Shown: positions 30,442 to 41,330 of the stretch, piece by piece | Position numbering within the stretch: position 1 is the stretch's first letter | How the letters are laid out: each line of letters begins with the position of its first letter | Assembly: GCA_039583875.1 (NCBI GenBank) | Contig: CM077147.1 | Coordinates: 114,138,440-114,202,439, forward strand | Direction: 5' to 3' | DNA: 64,000 nucleotides | DNA from: Platanthera guangdongensis | Taxonomy: Eukaryota > Streptophyta > Magnoliopsida > Asparagales > Orchidaceae | The notes under the pieces: generated by a model | The model's input: only the letters and a program-made list of their open reading frames with translations | What the model was told of the DNA's origin: nothing | The model's database searches: none | Made by a program: the position numbers and the translations under genes

Positions 30442-31791
30442 TTATGAATTATCCCTCGGCTTCCACATCTTTTGAGGCCCTTGCCTCCTCTCTCCTGACC
30501 TTTGCAGGATCTGAATGACTTCGTCAAGGTCCAGATCTGCAGGGTCCTCCATGGGACTTTCATCATATTGGCACGGGGCAGGCAAGGCTGCCTGCTGGAG
30601 GATGGGAAGAGCTTGCAAAGGAACTGCGGGTGCGGCGGCCAACGGCAGTCTCTGCTCGTGAAACTGTTGATGGCCTTGGAAAGGTTTTTTGTTGCGGAAG
30701 TTTCTGCCTCTTTGAGACGGAGGCTGGAAGTCTGGACGAGGGGGCCTGCCACGAGAAGAAGAAGCGGAGGCATCCCCTCCTTCAGCCTTAGCTGTCAGGG
30801 ATGAAACATAGGTCGGATTGGCATTTTCCCCTTCTATGAAGCGGTTGACCATGGCGATCAACTCCTGATAGGTCTCGGGTGCCTTTGTCGTCGCCTTAAA
30901 CTTCAGAGGGCCCTCCCGGAGGCCGTGGATCAAGGCAACTTTGTAATAGTCGGGGTTCACATTCCTCACCCCCTGGATTTCTCTTTGAAAGCGATCAACG
31001 AATCGTGCTACCGATTCGTTATCCCTCTGCTTGATCTCGAATAGGGCAGCTGGCCCATTCTTCCTCTTCCTTGAGGTAGCAAACCTCAGCAGTAACTGGC
31101 TACGGAGCTCTGCAAAAGAAGAAATAGTGCCCGAAGGCAGCTCATAGAACCATTCTCTCGCTTGCCCTTTAAGAGTGGTAACCAGCAATTTACACTTGAT
31201 GGCATCTGTGAGGCATCTCAAAGCTACTGCCCCCTCAAATGCCTGGAGATGGGAAACTGGATCTGTCGTCCCCGAATAGGAAGGGATGCGAGGCTCCCTG
31301 AAGTTGCTTGGAGCTGATTCCCATCGAATTCGGTCAACAAAGGGAGACGGGGTGTCAAATTCTGCAGGGTAGAAAGGGCGGACTGGAGCCGAGGAGTCCG
31401 CGGGCTCGGCGGACTGGCGATCAGCAAAGTGGAGTTGGCGGGCAGGAGTGCCCCTAGCAGCATCTCTGAAGAACTCTCTGAAAGCAAACTCTTCCTCTTG
31501 AGGGCGCAGAGGGGCAGCGGACTGAGCAGCGTTCCTGGGAGTTGCTGACGACTGCCGAAGCGGAGTTCGGCGAGCTGGGGTCTGGCGGACTGGCGAGTCC
31601 GCTGGGTCCGCTGCGGCCTGAGGAGCAAGCCGCTGAGCCAAAGCAAGCAGAGCTTGGCTGATTGTGTCAAGACGCTGGTCGGTCTGCCGGCGAGACTGTT
31701 CGGCCTCAAGGCGAGCTTGTTCAATCGCGTCCCAAAGGGAGTCTTCTGAAGAGCTGGAGCGGTCTGAAGAGCGGGCTCTGCGGTCTGACAT
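30442..31791 (-). CDS. gag: Tat1 gag
   Basis: Gag is 449 aa, starting at ATG 31791 (MSDRRARSSDRSSSSEDS), 53 nt inside the 5' LTR. An N-terminal Arg/Ser and Gln/Ala-rich region (1-150) is followed by the retrotransposon gag core (IPSYSGTTDPVSHLQAFEG… LVTTLKGQAREWFYELP, about 170-300), then a Gly/Arg linker and a Pro/Ala/Gln region. It ends at TAA (30442-30444) and the same frame continues straight into pol. Either the stop is read through to give less Pol than Gag, or it is a recent nonsense mutation. The N-terminal coding part is itself rich in GCGGAC/GTCCGC. Confidence 0.9.
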   Translation of the reverse strand: MSDRRARSSDRSSSSEDSLWDAIEQARLEAEQSRRQTDQRLDTISQALLALAQRLAPQAAADPADSPVRQTPARRTPLRQSSATPRNAAQSAAPLRPQEEEFAFREFFRDAARGTPARQLHFADRQSAEPADSSAPVRPFYPAEFDTPSPFVDRIRWESAPSNFREPRIPSYSGTTDPVSHLQAFEGAVALRCLTDAIKCKLLVTTLKGQAREWFYELPSGTISSFAELRSQLLLRFATSRKRKNGPAALFEIKQRDNESVARFVDRFQREIQGVRNVNPDYYKVALIHGLREGPLKFKATTKAPETYQELIAMVNRFIEGENANPTYVSSLTAKAEGGDASASSSRGRPPRPDFQPPSQRGRNFRNKKPFQGHQQFHEQRLPLAAAPAVPLQALPILQQAALPAPCQYDESPMEDPADLDLDEVIQILQRSGERRQGPQKMWKPRDNS

Positions 31792-31844
31792 CTTGTGTCC
31801 GCTGATTTCAAAACACTACTCGGATCTGAAGGTCGCGTGTTAAC

Positions 31845-32594
31845 TGTTGATGCACGAAAACAGACAGGGAGTCGGGCACAACCAGCTAACTGTTCGAACA
31901 CGGGAAAAAGGGGAGACTGCGAGCAGCGATCTACTAAGCGGATGAGAGCTGAAAGAGGAGCAGGGCCGTGAACCACGGCAACAACAGACTTCGCCCGTCG
32001 CGGCCTGAATGCCTCTCTTGCGACGGGCTTTCCCTTGATTGAAGATGAAGTGGGTTACAAGTGAAAAGAAAAGACTGAGGGAAGTAGAGCAAGGGGGAGT
32101 CCGCAAGGCGCAGGATTCGAGTCCGCAGCCTGTAACAAGTAGTCTCCTGGGTCCGAGTCAGCGTGCCTTGAGTGCACCACCTCCCCCCTATTTATAGGAT
32201 AGGGGGCCTGCCCAAGCGGGCAGGGCTAAAATAACCGGCTGCCCGGGGTACAGGAGAACCGGGCAGCGGTGACGGGAAGCAAAAAGAAAGAACACGCCAG
32301 TCCGCACAGAAGGGGCGGACTGGTCTCGCGAACTGGAGCTTCCACTGCTGCTGGGCGCGGCCACTGGAGACCGGTGGTCTGGGCGGACGAGACACTGAGT
32401 CCGCCGCATTAGAGAATCTGGATCCCAAAGCGCCGGCGGACTGAGCGGACAGCTCTTTTCGTCCGCTGCTGGGGTACAACCCTTGGCGCCCAACTGGCGA
32501 CAGTGCCGGACTGGGCGGACGGACAAATCCTGTCCGCGTCTGCTGAATGGGGGCTTTGGGAACTTGGAGTATGTTGCGGACTGAGGGGTTAACA
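31845..32594 (-). repeat. Tat1 5' LTR (element sense)
   Basis: It is near-identical to 19475-20224. The minus-strand TATA box at 32189-32196 would drive gag-pol. Between it and gag (31792-31844) lies a 53-nt leader in which I could not identify a convincing tRNA-matching PBS. Confidence 0.93.
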
Positions 32595-33075
32595 GGAAGT
32601 ACGCCATATCGGTTGGTTTACGGAAAATCGTGTCATTTACCCGTATAGTTAGAGCACCGCGCCTTTTGGGCCTTACGATTTTTAAACTTCAATCCCCACT
32701 CCGTCGGCGATTTTAGAAAATTTCAACTTAACGAACTCGACGAGTGGCGCTCTTACGCGTATGAAAATAACAGACTTTATAAAGAGCGGACGAAAGCGTT
32801 TACACGATCGACATCTTAGGCACCCAAAAATCTTTAAGCCGGGCGACCAAGTGCTTCTTTATAATTCTCGTTTACGTTTATTCCCGGGTAAATTAAAATC
32901 ACGTTGGTTGGGGCCTTTTACTGTTTTAGAAGTCTTTTCTTATGGTACTGTTTTAATTTCCCATCCTGATAAGGGTACTTTCAAAGTGAATGGTCAGCGT
33001 CTTAAACAGTATTTTTGTGATGATGTCAGTCTCAACCCTGTTAACTCTATCTTTCCGGTCCTGACATTTGATTAA
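32595..33075 (+). pseudogene. Athila1 integrase C-terminal part, after Tat1
   Basis: It resumes with the residues that precede LVYGKSCHLP in Athila2. A TAG near 32650 and a frameshift near 32675 break it. The open frame 32761-33075 then reads the integrase C-terminal domain (FKPGDQVLLYNSRL, KSRWLGPFTVLEVF) and ends LTFD. Athila2 has the same stretch at 50426-50878. Confidence 0.85.
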
Positions 33076-34914
33076 TCTGAACTTTATTTTTATCATAAAC
33101 TTTGAACTTAATTCGAACTTTTTTTTAAACAATATTTGGGACATTCTTATTTTGATTCGTCGAGCTCAAACGACGCTTTAAACAAAGGGCGCTATTGGGA
33201 GGCAACCCAGGTTATCTTTTTCTGTTTTCTTTATTTCACACTTTTTGTCCCGAATGGCTCCGGCAAGCTGAAACTTCTGCGATCGCCTACTCCAACAGTT
33301 CTGATTCCATGACAAAGTCCACCGGACGACGTTTCATGATGACCCACAGCACAAGCATGGCGGAGCGGCATCACTCAGCTTTCCCTGCAAAATAAAATCG
33401 GGGAAGTACCTATTTTTCAATTCTGTCTTTCCTTTCTGTACTTTACTTTTCTCTCGTTCTCCGACCTCCTTCTCCATTGAGGACAATGTAGATTTTAAGC
33501 TTGGGGGATGAGTTCCTCCTTTTTGCTTTTTGTAAATACTCAAAAAAAAATCCAAAAAATTCAAAAAAAAAATATATATATATATATATAGCTGCATTTT
33601 GGTATTTCAATAAGTACCTCATGCTTATGTTTTGTTTTTCTCAAACTTCTTTATAAACAACGTAGTTAATTATAATTTTTCTAATCATTTTTTTAATCAT
33701 ATTTCACAAGTAAAATGTTGGTCATGCTGTGTTTCTAATTCACGGTAGCATGTTAAGGTAAAATATTTCTCTAAAACGTGCATTTCTATTATGGTTTTCC
33801 GTTCTTTTTTTTCTCTACTTTCTCTAAAAATTTATCATCCACTATTTTCCTCTTCGTCTTTAGATAATTTTTGTAAGAACAAATTTTGAATAACGTAGTA
33901 GATATGAACGATCCAAATCACATATTATTTTTATTTTCAAGATAATTTCATCAATCTTCTTTTATTATCTCGAACTTGCTTTTTGAAATTTATCGACTCT
34001 ATGTTTTAAATAAATTTAAAAAAAGCGTGAAAATAATTTAGGTCATTTTTGTTTACGTTTGAGCTTTCCTGGCAACCTAAAATCGTTTACCACTAGTTAG
34101 TCGCTTTTGAGCCTTTTTTCCAAATTCATTTGATAACTCCACACAGCATTTCATTTTCACCAAAGCCCAAATTCCTACCTATATAATCACGCTAATTTTT
34201 TCTTATAGGAAATTTTGTGTTATCTTTGGAGAACTTGTTGAAAAAAGTGTACTCAAAAGCAATGTATTGAAAAAAAAAGAGAAAAAATGAATGAAAAAAA
34301 AAGAGATAAATAATCATAAAGAAAAAAAAATTTATTTATACATATTTTGTTTAAAATATTTTTTTTTTAAACTCGTTGTTTTGGTTTAGTGTGATTTTTA
34401 AGCCTCCATGTTTATATTTGAATTCCACTCCTATTCATATTACTAAACCAAACGTTTCGGTCCTATTAAGTCCTTTTGATTCATGCCCTTTTTTTAATTT
34501 TATTTAAACAACTAAGAAAAGAAGAAAAGTAAATCAGTTTTAGTTTTGGATTTAAACTTAGATTTTTGTTATTTAATTGATATAATTATAAAGCGTTGCT
34601 TGGATCTAGTAATAACTCAATACGTTCTTTTCATTTTCATTGCCTTGCTCAAATCTATTTATAGAATTTCATCAAAATTCTGGATGATTTATTTTTATTA
34701 AGTAAAGTTTATAAAAGTTAAACCATACCAAAATAATTGTTTTAGATTTACGTTTTACATTCTCCCTACTTGGAATTTCGCATAGTACTTGTGTAAGTAC
34801 GATTAAAACTTTTTGAATTAGTCACTTTTTATGATTAGCTAGTCTTTATATCTTTGCTTGGGGACAAGCAAAACTTAAGCTTGGGGACAAGCAAAACTTA
34901 AGCTTGGGGGAATT
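33076..34914 (+). other. Athila1 non-coding 3' region and polypurine tract
   Basis: No env-like or other gene is visible in 1.8 kb. Landmarks are GGGAGGCAACCCAGG at 33198, GAGGACAATGTAGA at 33479 followed by AAGCTTGGGGGA (a PPT-like word), an (AT)n run at 33573-33592, and long A/T tracts. It ends with AAGCTTGGGGGAATT directly before the 3' LTR. The 'gcttggggacaagcaaaactta' block is present twice in tandem (34857-34900), once in Athila2. Confidence 0.75.
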
Positions 34915-36710
34915 TGATAATACGGTTTGCAGTCAATTTTATTAGGATATTTTCGGGGTTTTAAAGCAAATCATGTCTTGTAAAGTACTTATTTTGATTC
35001 CCCTTTGTATATATTTTTGTCGCTAATGCATTTTTTCTGCTTTTTGCAGGTTTTCACGGCTTTCAGCCGAATTTTGCTGTGACATGCCCCAAGGTCACGC
35101 CCTACCAGGGCGTGTACCTAGGGCGTGTAACCCAGAGGAATGAAGCAATTGGTCCAAAACTGCATTCCGTGGAAACTTAGTGAACACGCCCTCGGTCACG
35201 CCCGTGTCACATCCGACACGGGCGTGTTCTAGAGGCGTGTCCCCAGGTTCCGAGGAATCGCCGCAGCGCGCTCGTTATTCCCGCTCCACCGTCGCACCGA
35301 AAGTGTCACGCCCTAGGGTCACGCCTGACCCGGGCGTGACATATGGGCGTGTACTTCAGCAATTCCGCCTGTCACCTCCAACATTCAATTTCAGCTCAAC
35401 AAAGTCACGCCGCAAAGAACACGCCCCAGGTACACGCCCTACCAGGGCGTGACTTGTGGGCGTGTACCTCAACTACTTCGTCAGAATTAAATTCCAGCCC
35501 GAAAAAGTCGCGCTGAATGTGTCACGCCCCAGGGTCACGCCCGACCCGGGCGTGACAGGGGGGCGTGACCCGACCCGAAAAATTCTATAAATAGAGCCCA
35601 ACTCTAAGGGTTCAGGGACACTTTTGGATTGAGAGGGGAGGTTCTGTCCTTTGTATTTTTGAACTTTTTTAAGCATGTCTCTCCATTTTTAGTTCTTAGC
35701 TCTAGCTTTATGCTTTCCCTGTATTAGTTCCTAGCTTCGTTCTGTAGTATAATGTTAATGATAGTGTAGTTTACCTTTCCATGCACTTGTAATCTCTGGT
35801 TTTCAAGCTGTAAGATCCATGTTTCCATTAATAAAAAGTGTTGTTTTCTTTTACGTTTCTGCTCTGTTTTTATTATTCTTCTTCTACTCATCCCCCCTCT
35901 TCCACCTCACCATGATTAACTAATCCTCCATGTACTCAATCTTGATGATCCGAGGTTCGAGTGATTAGGTTATGATGCTTTGAATCTTACCTTTTCTTTT
36001 TAGGGTTTAGCCTTGAATTACTCTTGATTTATCACGGGTTGGAGGTATATCATCGATATATACTCTCCACCTTTGCTTTCATACTGGGCTAGCCGAGAGG
36101 CCGAAAGTTTGAAATGAGCACTCAAGAGTAAAGGGAGTTGTTCGCACCCCTCGAGAGAGCCAGACGTTCAAATCTCCCGGATTGGAGCAAAATCCAATAG
36201 TGGGGTTCACCGTGTAAAGCGAGTTTTAGGCCTCCGATTTAGGCGAGAGTCGGTCTGACCTTCCTAAACTCAGTTAGGCGCGGCCTTCGAGAGAAGCGTG
36301 TCAATATTCATGGAACCTCCACGGTCAAGGTCTTTTACCCTAATTAGCATAGGTTTATTTATCGTATTTTTCTAACCACTCTTGCCGAGGTGATTTCTAA
36401 TCGAGTGCATTTTCCCCTCATCGTTACTAAGCTTAAGTTAATCGCTCTTTTAGCTCTCTTTATTTTTTCATGCAAGTAGCTCTCTTTCATTGCAAGTAGT
36501 TCTCTTCCTTTAGTACGTTTAGCTTTCTTCTAAAAAAAACCTTATTTTTCCGTCGATAAAATAATAGATTTCGTGTGAGTAAGCTTACTCAACTGTTCCC
36601 GGATTTTAATACGACACTTGTGTCCCCTAGCTGCATTTCGATAGGTATACTTGCCTTGTTGGATTGTTAGTTTGGTTATTTTCTCCTTGCAGATATCTAA
36701 GAGACAATCA
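34915..36710 (+). repeat. Athila1 3' LTR (1796 bp)
   Basis: It starts TGATAATACGG and ends GACAATCA, followed by the TSD TGAAG (36711-36715). The motif cluster is at 35080-35575 and the TATA box at 35586-35593. A diverged CpG shows as C-to-T relative to the 5' LTR in several motif copies. Confidence 0.92.
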
Positions 36711-37499
36711 TGAAGAAGTCAGAGATGATAGAAAATCTGTTCTCTATCAACAGCATGAAGCCTTCAGACAAGATAAAAAGGATTCAGTGGTTGTGTGTTT
36801 TGAAAAATTCTTCAGAATTGTTAACAACCTGAGGACTTATGGAAGAAGTTTTACTAATTATGAACTTAATGATAAGTTCTTGAGGTACCTGAATAAGGAA
36901 TGAGACATCAAGATCTGTGTCATAAGATAAATGGGAAACTTAGCCAACATAGACCCCCAAGCCCTATTTAGAAAGCTCTTGTCTCATGAGTTACAGCTTA
37001 ATCTCAGAAAGTCTGAAGAAGAATCAGCCAGAGCACACAATAGAGAAAAGACCTTGGCTCTAAAGGCTGAGTCATCCAGAAAAGTCAGAGAGAAGTCAAT
37101 ACTCACATTAAAACTGTAAACTGCCTCTGAGTGCTCAGAATCATCCTCAATAGAAGGAAAAATAACTGAGGAGGAACTGTCATTCTTCTCTAGACAGTTC
37201 AAGAAGATGTTAAGGAGAAGAAAATAAGTAAAATTGAAGGGTTCAGCAGGAGACTCTTCTCACAAAAAGGTCAATCATCCAGAGAAACCCAGAAAGAAGA
37301 ATTTTGTGGATAGGTATGGCTCTTCTCAGAATAAATATATTAAAACTAATATAGTGTGCTATTATTGCAACAGAAAAGGGCATGTCATAGCTGATTGCCC
37401 AGCAAAAAGAAAGGAGAAAAAGTCTGAGAACTTGAATGATGGACAACACAAGAAGGCTGGCAAAATCCTATTGGCAAAAACATTTAACACTGTCTGAAA
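36711..37499 (+). pseudogene. gag: Copia gag, central and C-terminal part
   Basis: Copia coding resumes after the TSD. Frame to 36903 reads EEVRDDRKSVLYQQHEAF, then FLRYLNKE and TGA. 36931-37119 continues (FRKLLSHELQLNLRKSEEES). 37234-37497 carries a basic stretch and the zinc knuckle CYYCNRKGHVIADC (CX2CX4HX4C complete) near 37360-37400. Stops at 36901, 37117, 37225 and 37495 break it. The order matches SIRE-type copia gags. Confidence 0.8.
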
Positions 37500-38631
37500 G
37501 TGAGTCTAATTCATCTGAATCAAAAGACGAGGAGGCTCCTATGGGCCTGATGGCCATTGGGGAAACTCAAACAGGAGAAGTAGATCAGGATTGTTTAGAT
37601 CCAGCTAAGGTAAAATCAATCTCTAATAGTTTTTCCTCAGATTCTATTTCTGAATCAGAAAATGAATCATGTTCACATAGTAAAGAACATGATTGAGGCA
37701 TTGAAGCAGATTTTAACTCCTTTATCAACAGGTATGAGAAGGTACTAAAGGCCTTAATTGTAAGCAACAGCTTACTAAGGATTAGGCCAAAGATTTAGAT
37801 TCCTTGAGAGAAGTATTTTCTTAGTTGATAAATGCCAACACAAAGTTGGATTTACTAAAACTGAAACTAATTGAATTAACCAAAAAGATAGATAACTAGG
37901 CAGAGGTGATAATTGTACAAGTCAAGACTGTCAAAGACCTGGAAGCAAAGAAGGATCAAGAAAGACAGCTCCTGAGTCAGTTCTCAAAGCCTAAGTCAGT
38001 GCTACCTATAATAGATACCTTTTCTACACCATTTAGAAGTTGTGTAGGGTTCGATAAGAATAAAAAATTAAAAAAGAATTTTGTATCCAAAGATAAAATT
38101 TGAAGTGGTCCAGATAGGCAACCTGTCAAGTATCTGCCCTCTAACAGATGCTTGAGATCATGTCTTCTTGGACACATGATGTTTGAGTGCTCTACCAACA
38201 AGATCAATAAAGAGCCTTGCTAGAAGTTCAGATGTCAAAAGACAATATAGGCCAAGAACCACCACAGAAGGTGATCAATACAAGAAGACAAGGAATTCTT
38301 GCGGCTGATCCTAGTGTAGCTCACTCAAATCTGAAAGGTAAGATTGTGAATTATTCACCTCTACCTTGGAATTTGTATGAGGATTCTGAGTTGCACAAGA
38401 AAACACCTTCAAATGTGCAACCAAAGAGAAGATACAACCGATTTCACTGTTGGTGTTGTGGAAAGGTTGGGCAATTTGCCCTATATTGTTGGTATAATCT
38501 AACATGTCCTTCATATAGATTTCAACCACCTTTATTTAGAAAGACTGTTGTGTTTTTAAAAGCAAAGCCTAACAGGAAATAAGGACCCAAAACTTGTGGG
38601 TGCCTAAGGTGAACTAAATTTGTGCTTGCAG
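37500..38631 (+). pseudogene. Copia gag C-terminal extension / linker
   Basis: Open pieces 37436-37696, 37906-38103 and 38217-38582 are Ser/Glu- and Lys-rich and fragmentary. A second knuckle-like sequence lies near 38449 (CWCCGKVGQFALYC). SIRE-type elements have a long acidic stretch and a second Cys-rich segment between the first knuckle and protease, which this fits. I see no other function. Confidence 0.55.
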
Positions 38632-40330
38632 GTGGAGCCAAGTACCACCAATAGGCCAATATGGAACTTGGATAGTAGATGTTCTAGGCATATGACTGGA
38701 TCACGGAGTTTACTAAGACACTACATTGCACTTAAGAATGGACCAAAAGTCATCTTTGCAGGGTCAGAGAAAGGACTCACCAAGGGATATGGTAACATTT
38801 CTAATGGCCTAGTTACCATCACTAAAGTTGCTTATGTGGAAGGATTGGACCAAAATATGATAAGCATAAGTCAGCTTTGTGATATAGGATATGAAATTGT
38901 CTTCCACAATGATAAGTGTCTGATAAGGAATTCAAGTGATCAAGAGATCATCTTGTCAGACACTAGGAGTGGGAATGTTTATTTTCTAAATTTCCTTAGT
39001 ATAAATGAACAATCACCAGTATGTCTTATAGCTGGTGAGAAAGACACTTTGTGTGTACAGTGGCACAAGAGGCTGGCTCACTTAAACTACAATGCTATGA
39101 GTAAACTATTTTCTTTGGATTTAGTTAGAAATTTCCCACAACTAAAATGCTCCAAAGTAGGCATATGTCCTGCATGTCAAAAATGCAAACAAACAAAAGT
39201 CTCTTTTAAGAGCATTCTGTCTAATGACAATGACAGGTGTCTGTACTTACTTTATATGGATCTATTTTGTCCTATGCAAGTTCTTAGTTTGGGAAGGAAG
39301 TCTTACAACTATGTAATTGTGGATGATCACTCCAGGTTTGCTTGGGTGTTCTTCTTAAGGTAAAAGTCAGAAACACTAGGCATCCTTGCTGATTTTGTCA
39401 AACAAATTCAGAATGAGATGGGATATACTATGGTCAAACTTAGAAGTGACCATGGTATAGAATTTAAATTTTAAAGGATGACAAATTTATATAAGGAACT
39501 AGGAACACTTCAGGAATTCTCCTCTCCAAGAACACCACAACAAAATGGAGTTGATGGGAGGAAAAATAGAACTCTTATTGAGACAGTTAGAATAATGTTG
39601 AGTGATATATCTCTCCCAAAATATTTCTGGGATGATGTTGTAAACACAACATGCCATGTTTAAAATAGAGCATTGATCAACAAGTGTCACAATAAGACTC
39701 CCTATGAACTAATGAAAGGCAGAAAACCAAATTTATCCTACTTCAAAACTTTTGGAAGCAAGTGCTATGTCTTGGACAATGGGAAAACATATCTAACCAA
39801 GTTCTTAGAGAAATCCTATGAAGAAATCTTTGTAGGGTATAGTCTTCATAGTAAAGCATGCAGGATCTATAACTTGAAACATCAAGTTGTAGAAGAATCT
39901 ATTAATGTAGTATTTGATGAATCATCTATATTATGTAATGATATCTCTAACCATTCTCGTCTAGGTGTGTAAAGTCTAGAATGGAAAAACTAAATATTAG
40001 TGACTCACCTAACATAGAGTTAGACATTAGGGACAATATAGAAGTTCCTTTAGAAGATACTGCATCAGCTCAGGGGGAGGAAGAGAATCTCCCTAATCCT
40101 TATGTAATACCAGATGATTATAAACAACTTCCTGTAGCTGTTAGACACCTTAGAGGTCATCCTATAGATCAAATAATAGGTTATTTCAGATTAGGTGTGA
40201 CTACTAGAAGTAGACATCACAATGAGGTTATATACTCCAATTTTCTCTCACAAGTAGAACCTAAAAGGTTTGAAGATGACAATTTAGATCCGAACTGGAT
40301 TATGGCTATGCAAGGAGTTAAATTAATTTG
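38632..40330 (+). pseudogene. Copia protease and integrase
   Basis: Protease: WNLDSRCSRHMTG near 38660. The usual Asp-Ser-Gly active site is Asp-Ser-Arg here. Integrase: HHCC domain WHKRLAHLNYNAM…CPACQKCKQTK (39061-39200) and the first Asp in YMDLF (39255). TAA at 39361 and again near 39472 interrupts. The stretch QQNGVDGRKN (39538-39567) has no Glu where the third catalytic residue of the DDE triad is expected. Frames 39673-39972 and 39981-40331 hold the integrase C-terminal domain and linker. The gene is inactive. Confidence 0.82.
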
Positions 40331-41330
40331 AGAGATGAAAAGTTTGGTGTCTAGTTACTAGATTTAGTGATCATAATATCATAGGCATTAAGTGGATCGA
40401 TAGAAATAAATTAGATGAGTATGGGGTGATAGTCAAGAACAAAGCTAGATTAGTGACTAAAGGATATAGACAAGAGGAAGGATTAGATTATGACCAAACC
40501 TTTGCACTTGTAGCTAGGCTAGAAGCAATTAGATTATTTTTAGCCCATGCAGCATTCAAAGGATACAAAGTCTACCAAATGGATGTAAAGTCAGCATTCC
40601 TAAATGGTACGCTGAAGGAACAATGCCCTAAAGATATTATGTTCTCAACATGTGTCTGTGCTAGGTACCAAGCATGCCCAAAAGATATTATGTTCTCAAC
40701 ATGTGTCTGTGCTAGTAGGCCAGATATTATGTTCTCAACATGTGTATGTGCTAGGTTCCAATCATGCCCTAAAGAGTCTCATTATACTGATGTTAAGAGA
40801 ATACTGAGATATCTTATGGGCACGCCCAATCTTGGGCTTTGGTATCCTATGGATAGTGACTTTGAACTTACTGGGTTCACAGATGCAGATTTTGTAGGGT
40901 GTAAAGAAGACAGAAAAAGCACATCTGGAACTTTCCAGTTTCTAGGGAAAAGACTTATCAGTTGGAGTAGAAAGAAGCAAACTAGTGTTGCTATCTCTAC
41001 AGCAGAATCAGAGTACATATCTGCCGGTAGTTACTGTGCACAGCTATTGTGAATTCAACATCAACTACTGAACTACAATATTCAGCAAAGTAAATCTATT
41101 ATGTTTTGTGATTCTACTAGTGCAATTTCTATTGCCAATAATCCTGTTTCTCATAGTAGATCTAAACATATAGAAACTAGGTATCACTTTCTCAGAGAAA
41201 TGTAAAAAAAAAATATTAGCTTATAATATATTCTAACTGAAAGACAAGTTGCTGATATCTTTACAAAACCGCTAGATGAAAGTAAGTTCAACTATTTTAA
41301 GTTTGAACTAGGCATGTTGAATATTGAATA
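40331..41330 (+). pseudogene. Copia RT (core deleted) and RNase H
   Basis: Frame 40426-41052 starts with RT block [17 protein letters not shown] and [11 protein letters not shown], then jumps at 40621 to a late RT motif present three times ([11 protein letters not shown] at 40633, 40684 and 40733). RNase H follows: [16 protein letters not shown], and after TGA at 41050 CDSTSAISIANNP. The segment with the catalytic YVDD is missing. It ends with QVADIFTKPLD near 41250. The open frame across deletion and triplication is preserved. Confidence 0.8.

Larger units (their letters stand above)
19475..32594 (-). mobile_element. Tat-lineage Ty3/gypsy element (Tat1), young, with two antisense genes
   Basis: This is a 13.1-kb reverse-strand element. 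Its 5' LTR is 31845-32594 and its 3' LTR 19475-20224, each 750 bp, with only one difference noticed (19777 G versus 32147 T). The flanks are GGATG (19470-19474) and GGAAG (32595-32599), a 5-bp target duplication with one mismatch. It splits Athila1 integrase, whose frame rejoins on removal of the element plus one GGATG copy. Order on the minus strand is LTR, gag, pol with two RNase H domains, a repeat-rich non-coding stretch, two antisense genes, PPT, LTR. The dual RNase H and the antisense Transposase_28-like gene are known Tat features. Confidence 0.93.
12149..36710 (+). mobile_element. Athila-type Ty3/gypsy element (Athila1), split by Tat1
   Basis: Both LTRs begin TGATAATACGG and end GACAATCA (12149-13943 and 34915-36710). 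The element is flanked by a perfect 5-bp target duplication, TGAAG, at 12144-12148 and 36711-36715, lying in copia gag. Without the Tat1 insertion (19475-32594) it is about 11.4 kb. Gene order is gag, protease, RT, RNase H, integrase. The tRNA-Asp-type PBS and FMDD-type RT fit the Athila lineage. The first 690 bp of the two LTRs show about 15 substitutions by eye, so it is clearly older than Tat1. No env-like ORF is visible. Confidence 0.9.

Noticed and set aside
31792..31844. Primer binding site of Tat1
   Set aside because: The 53-nt leader contains no stretch that I can match to a tRNA 3' end with confidence.
33076..34914. env-like gene expected in Athila
   Set aside because: No frame over 100 codons with signal peptide or membrane segment; stops are dense in both Athila copies.
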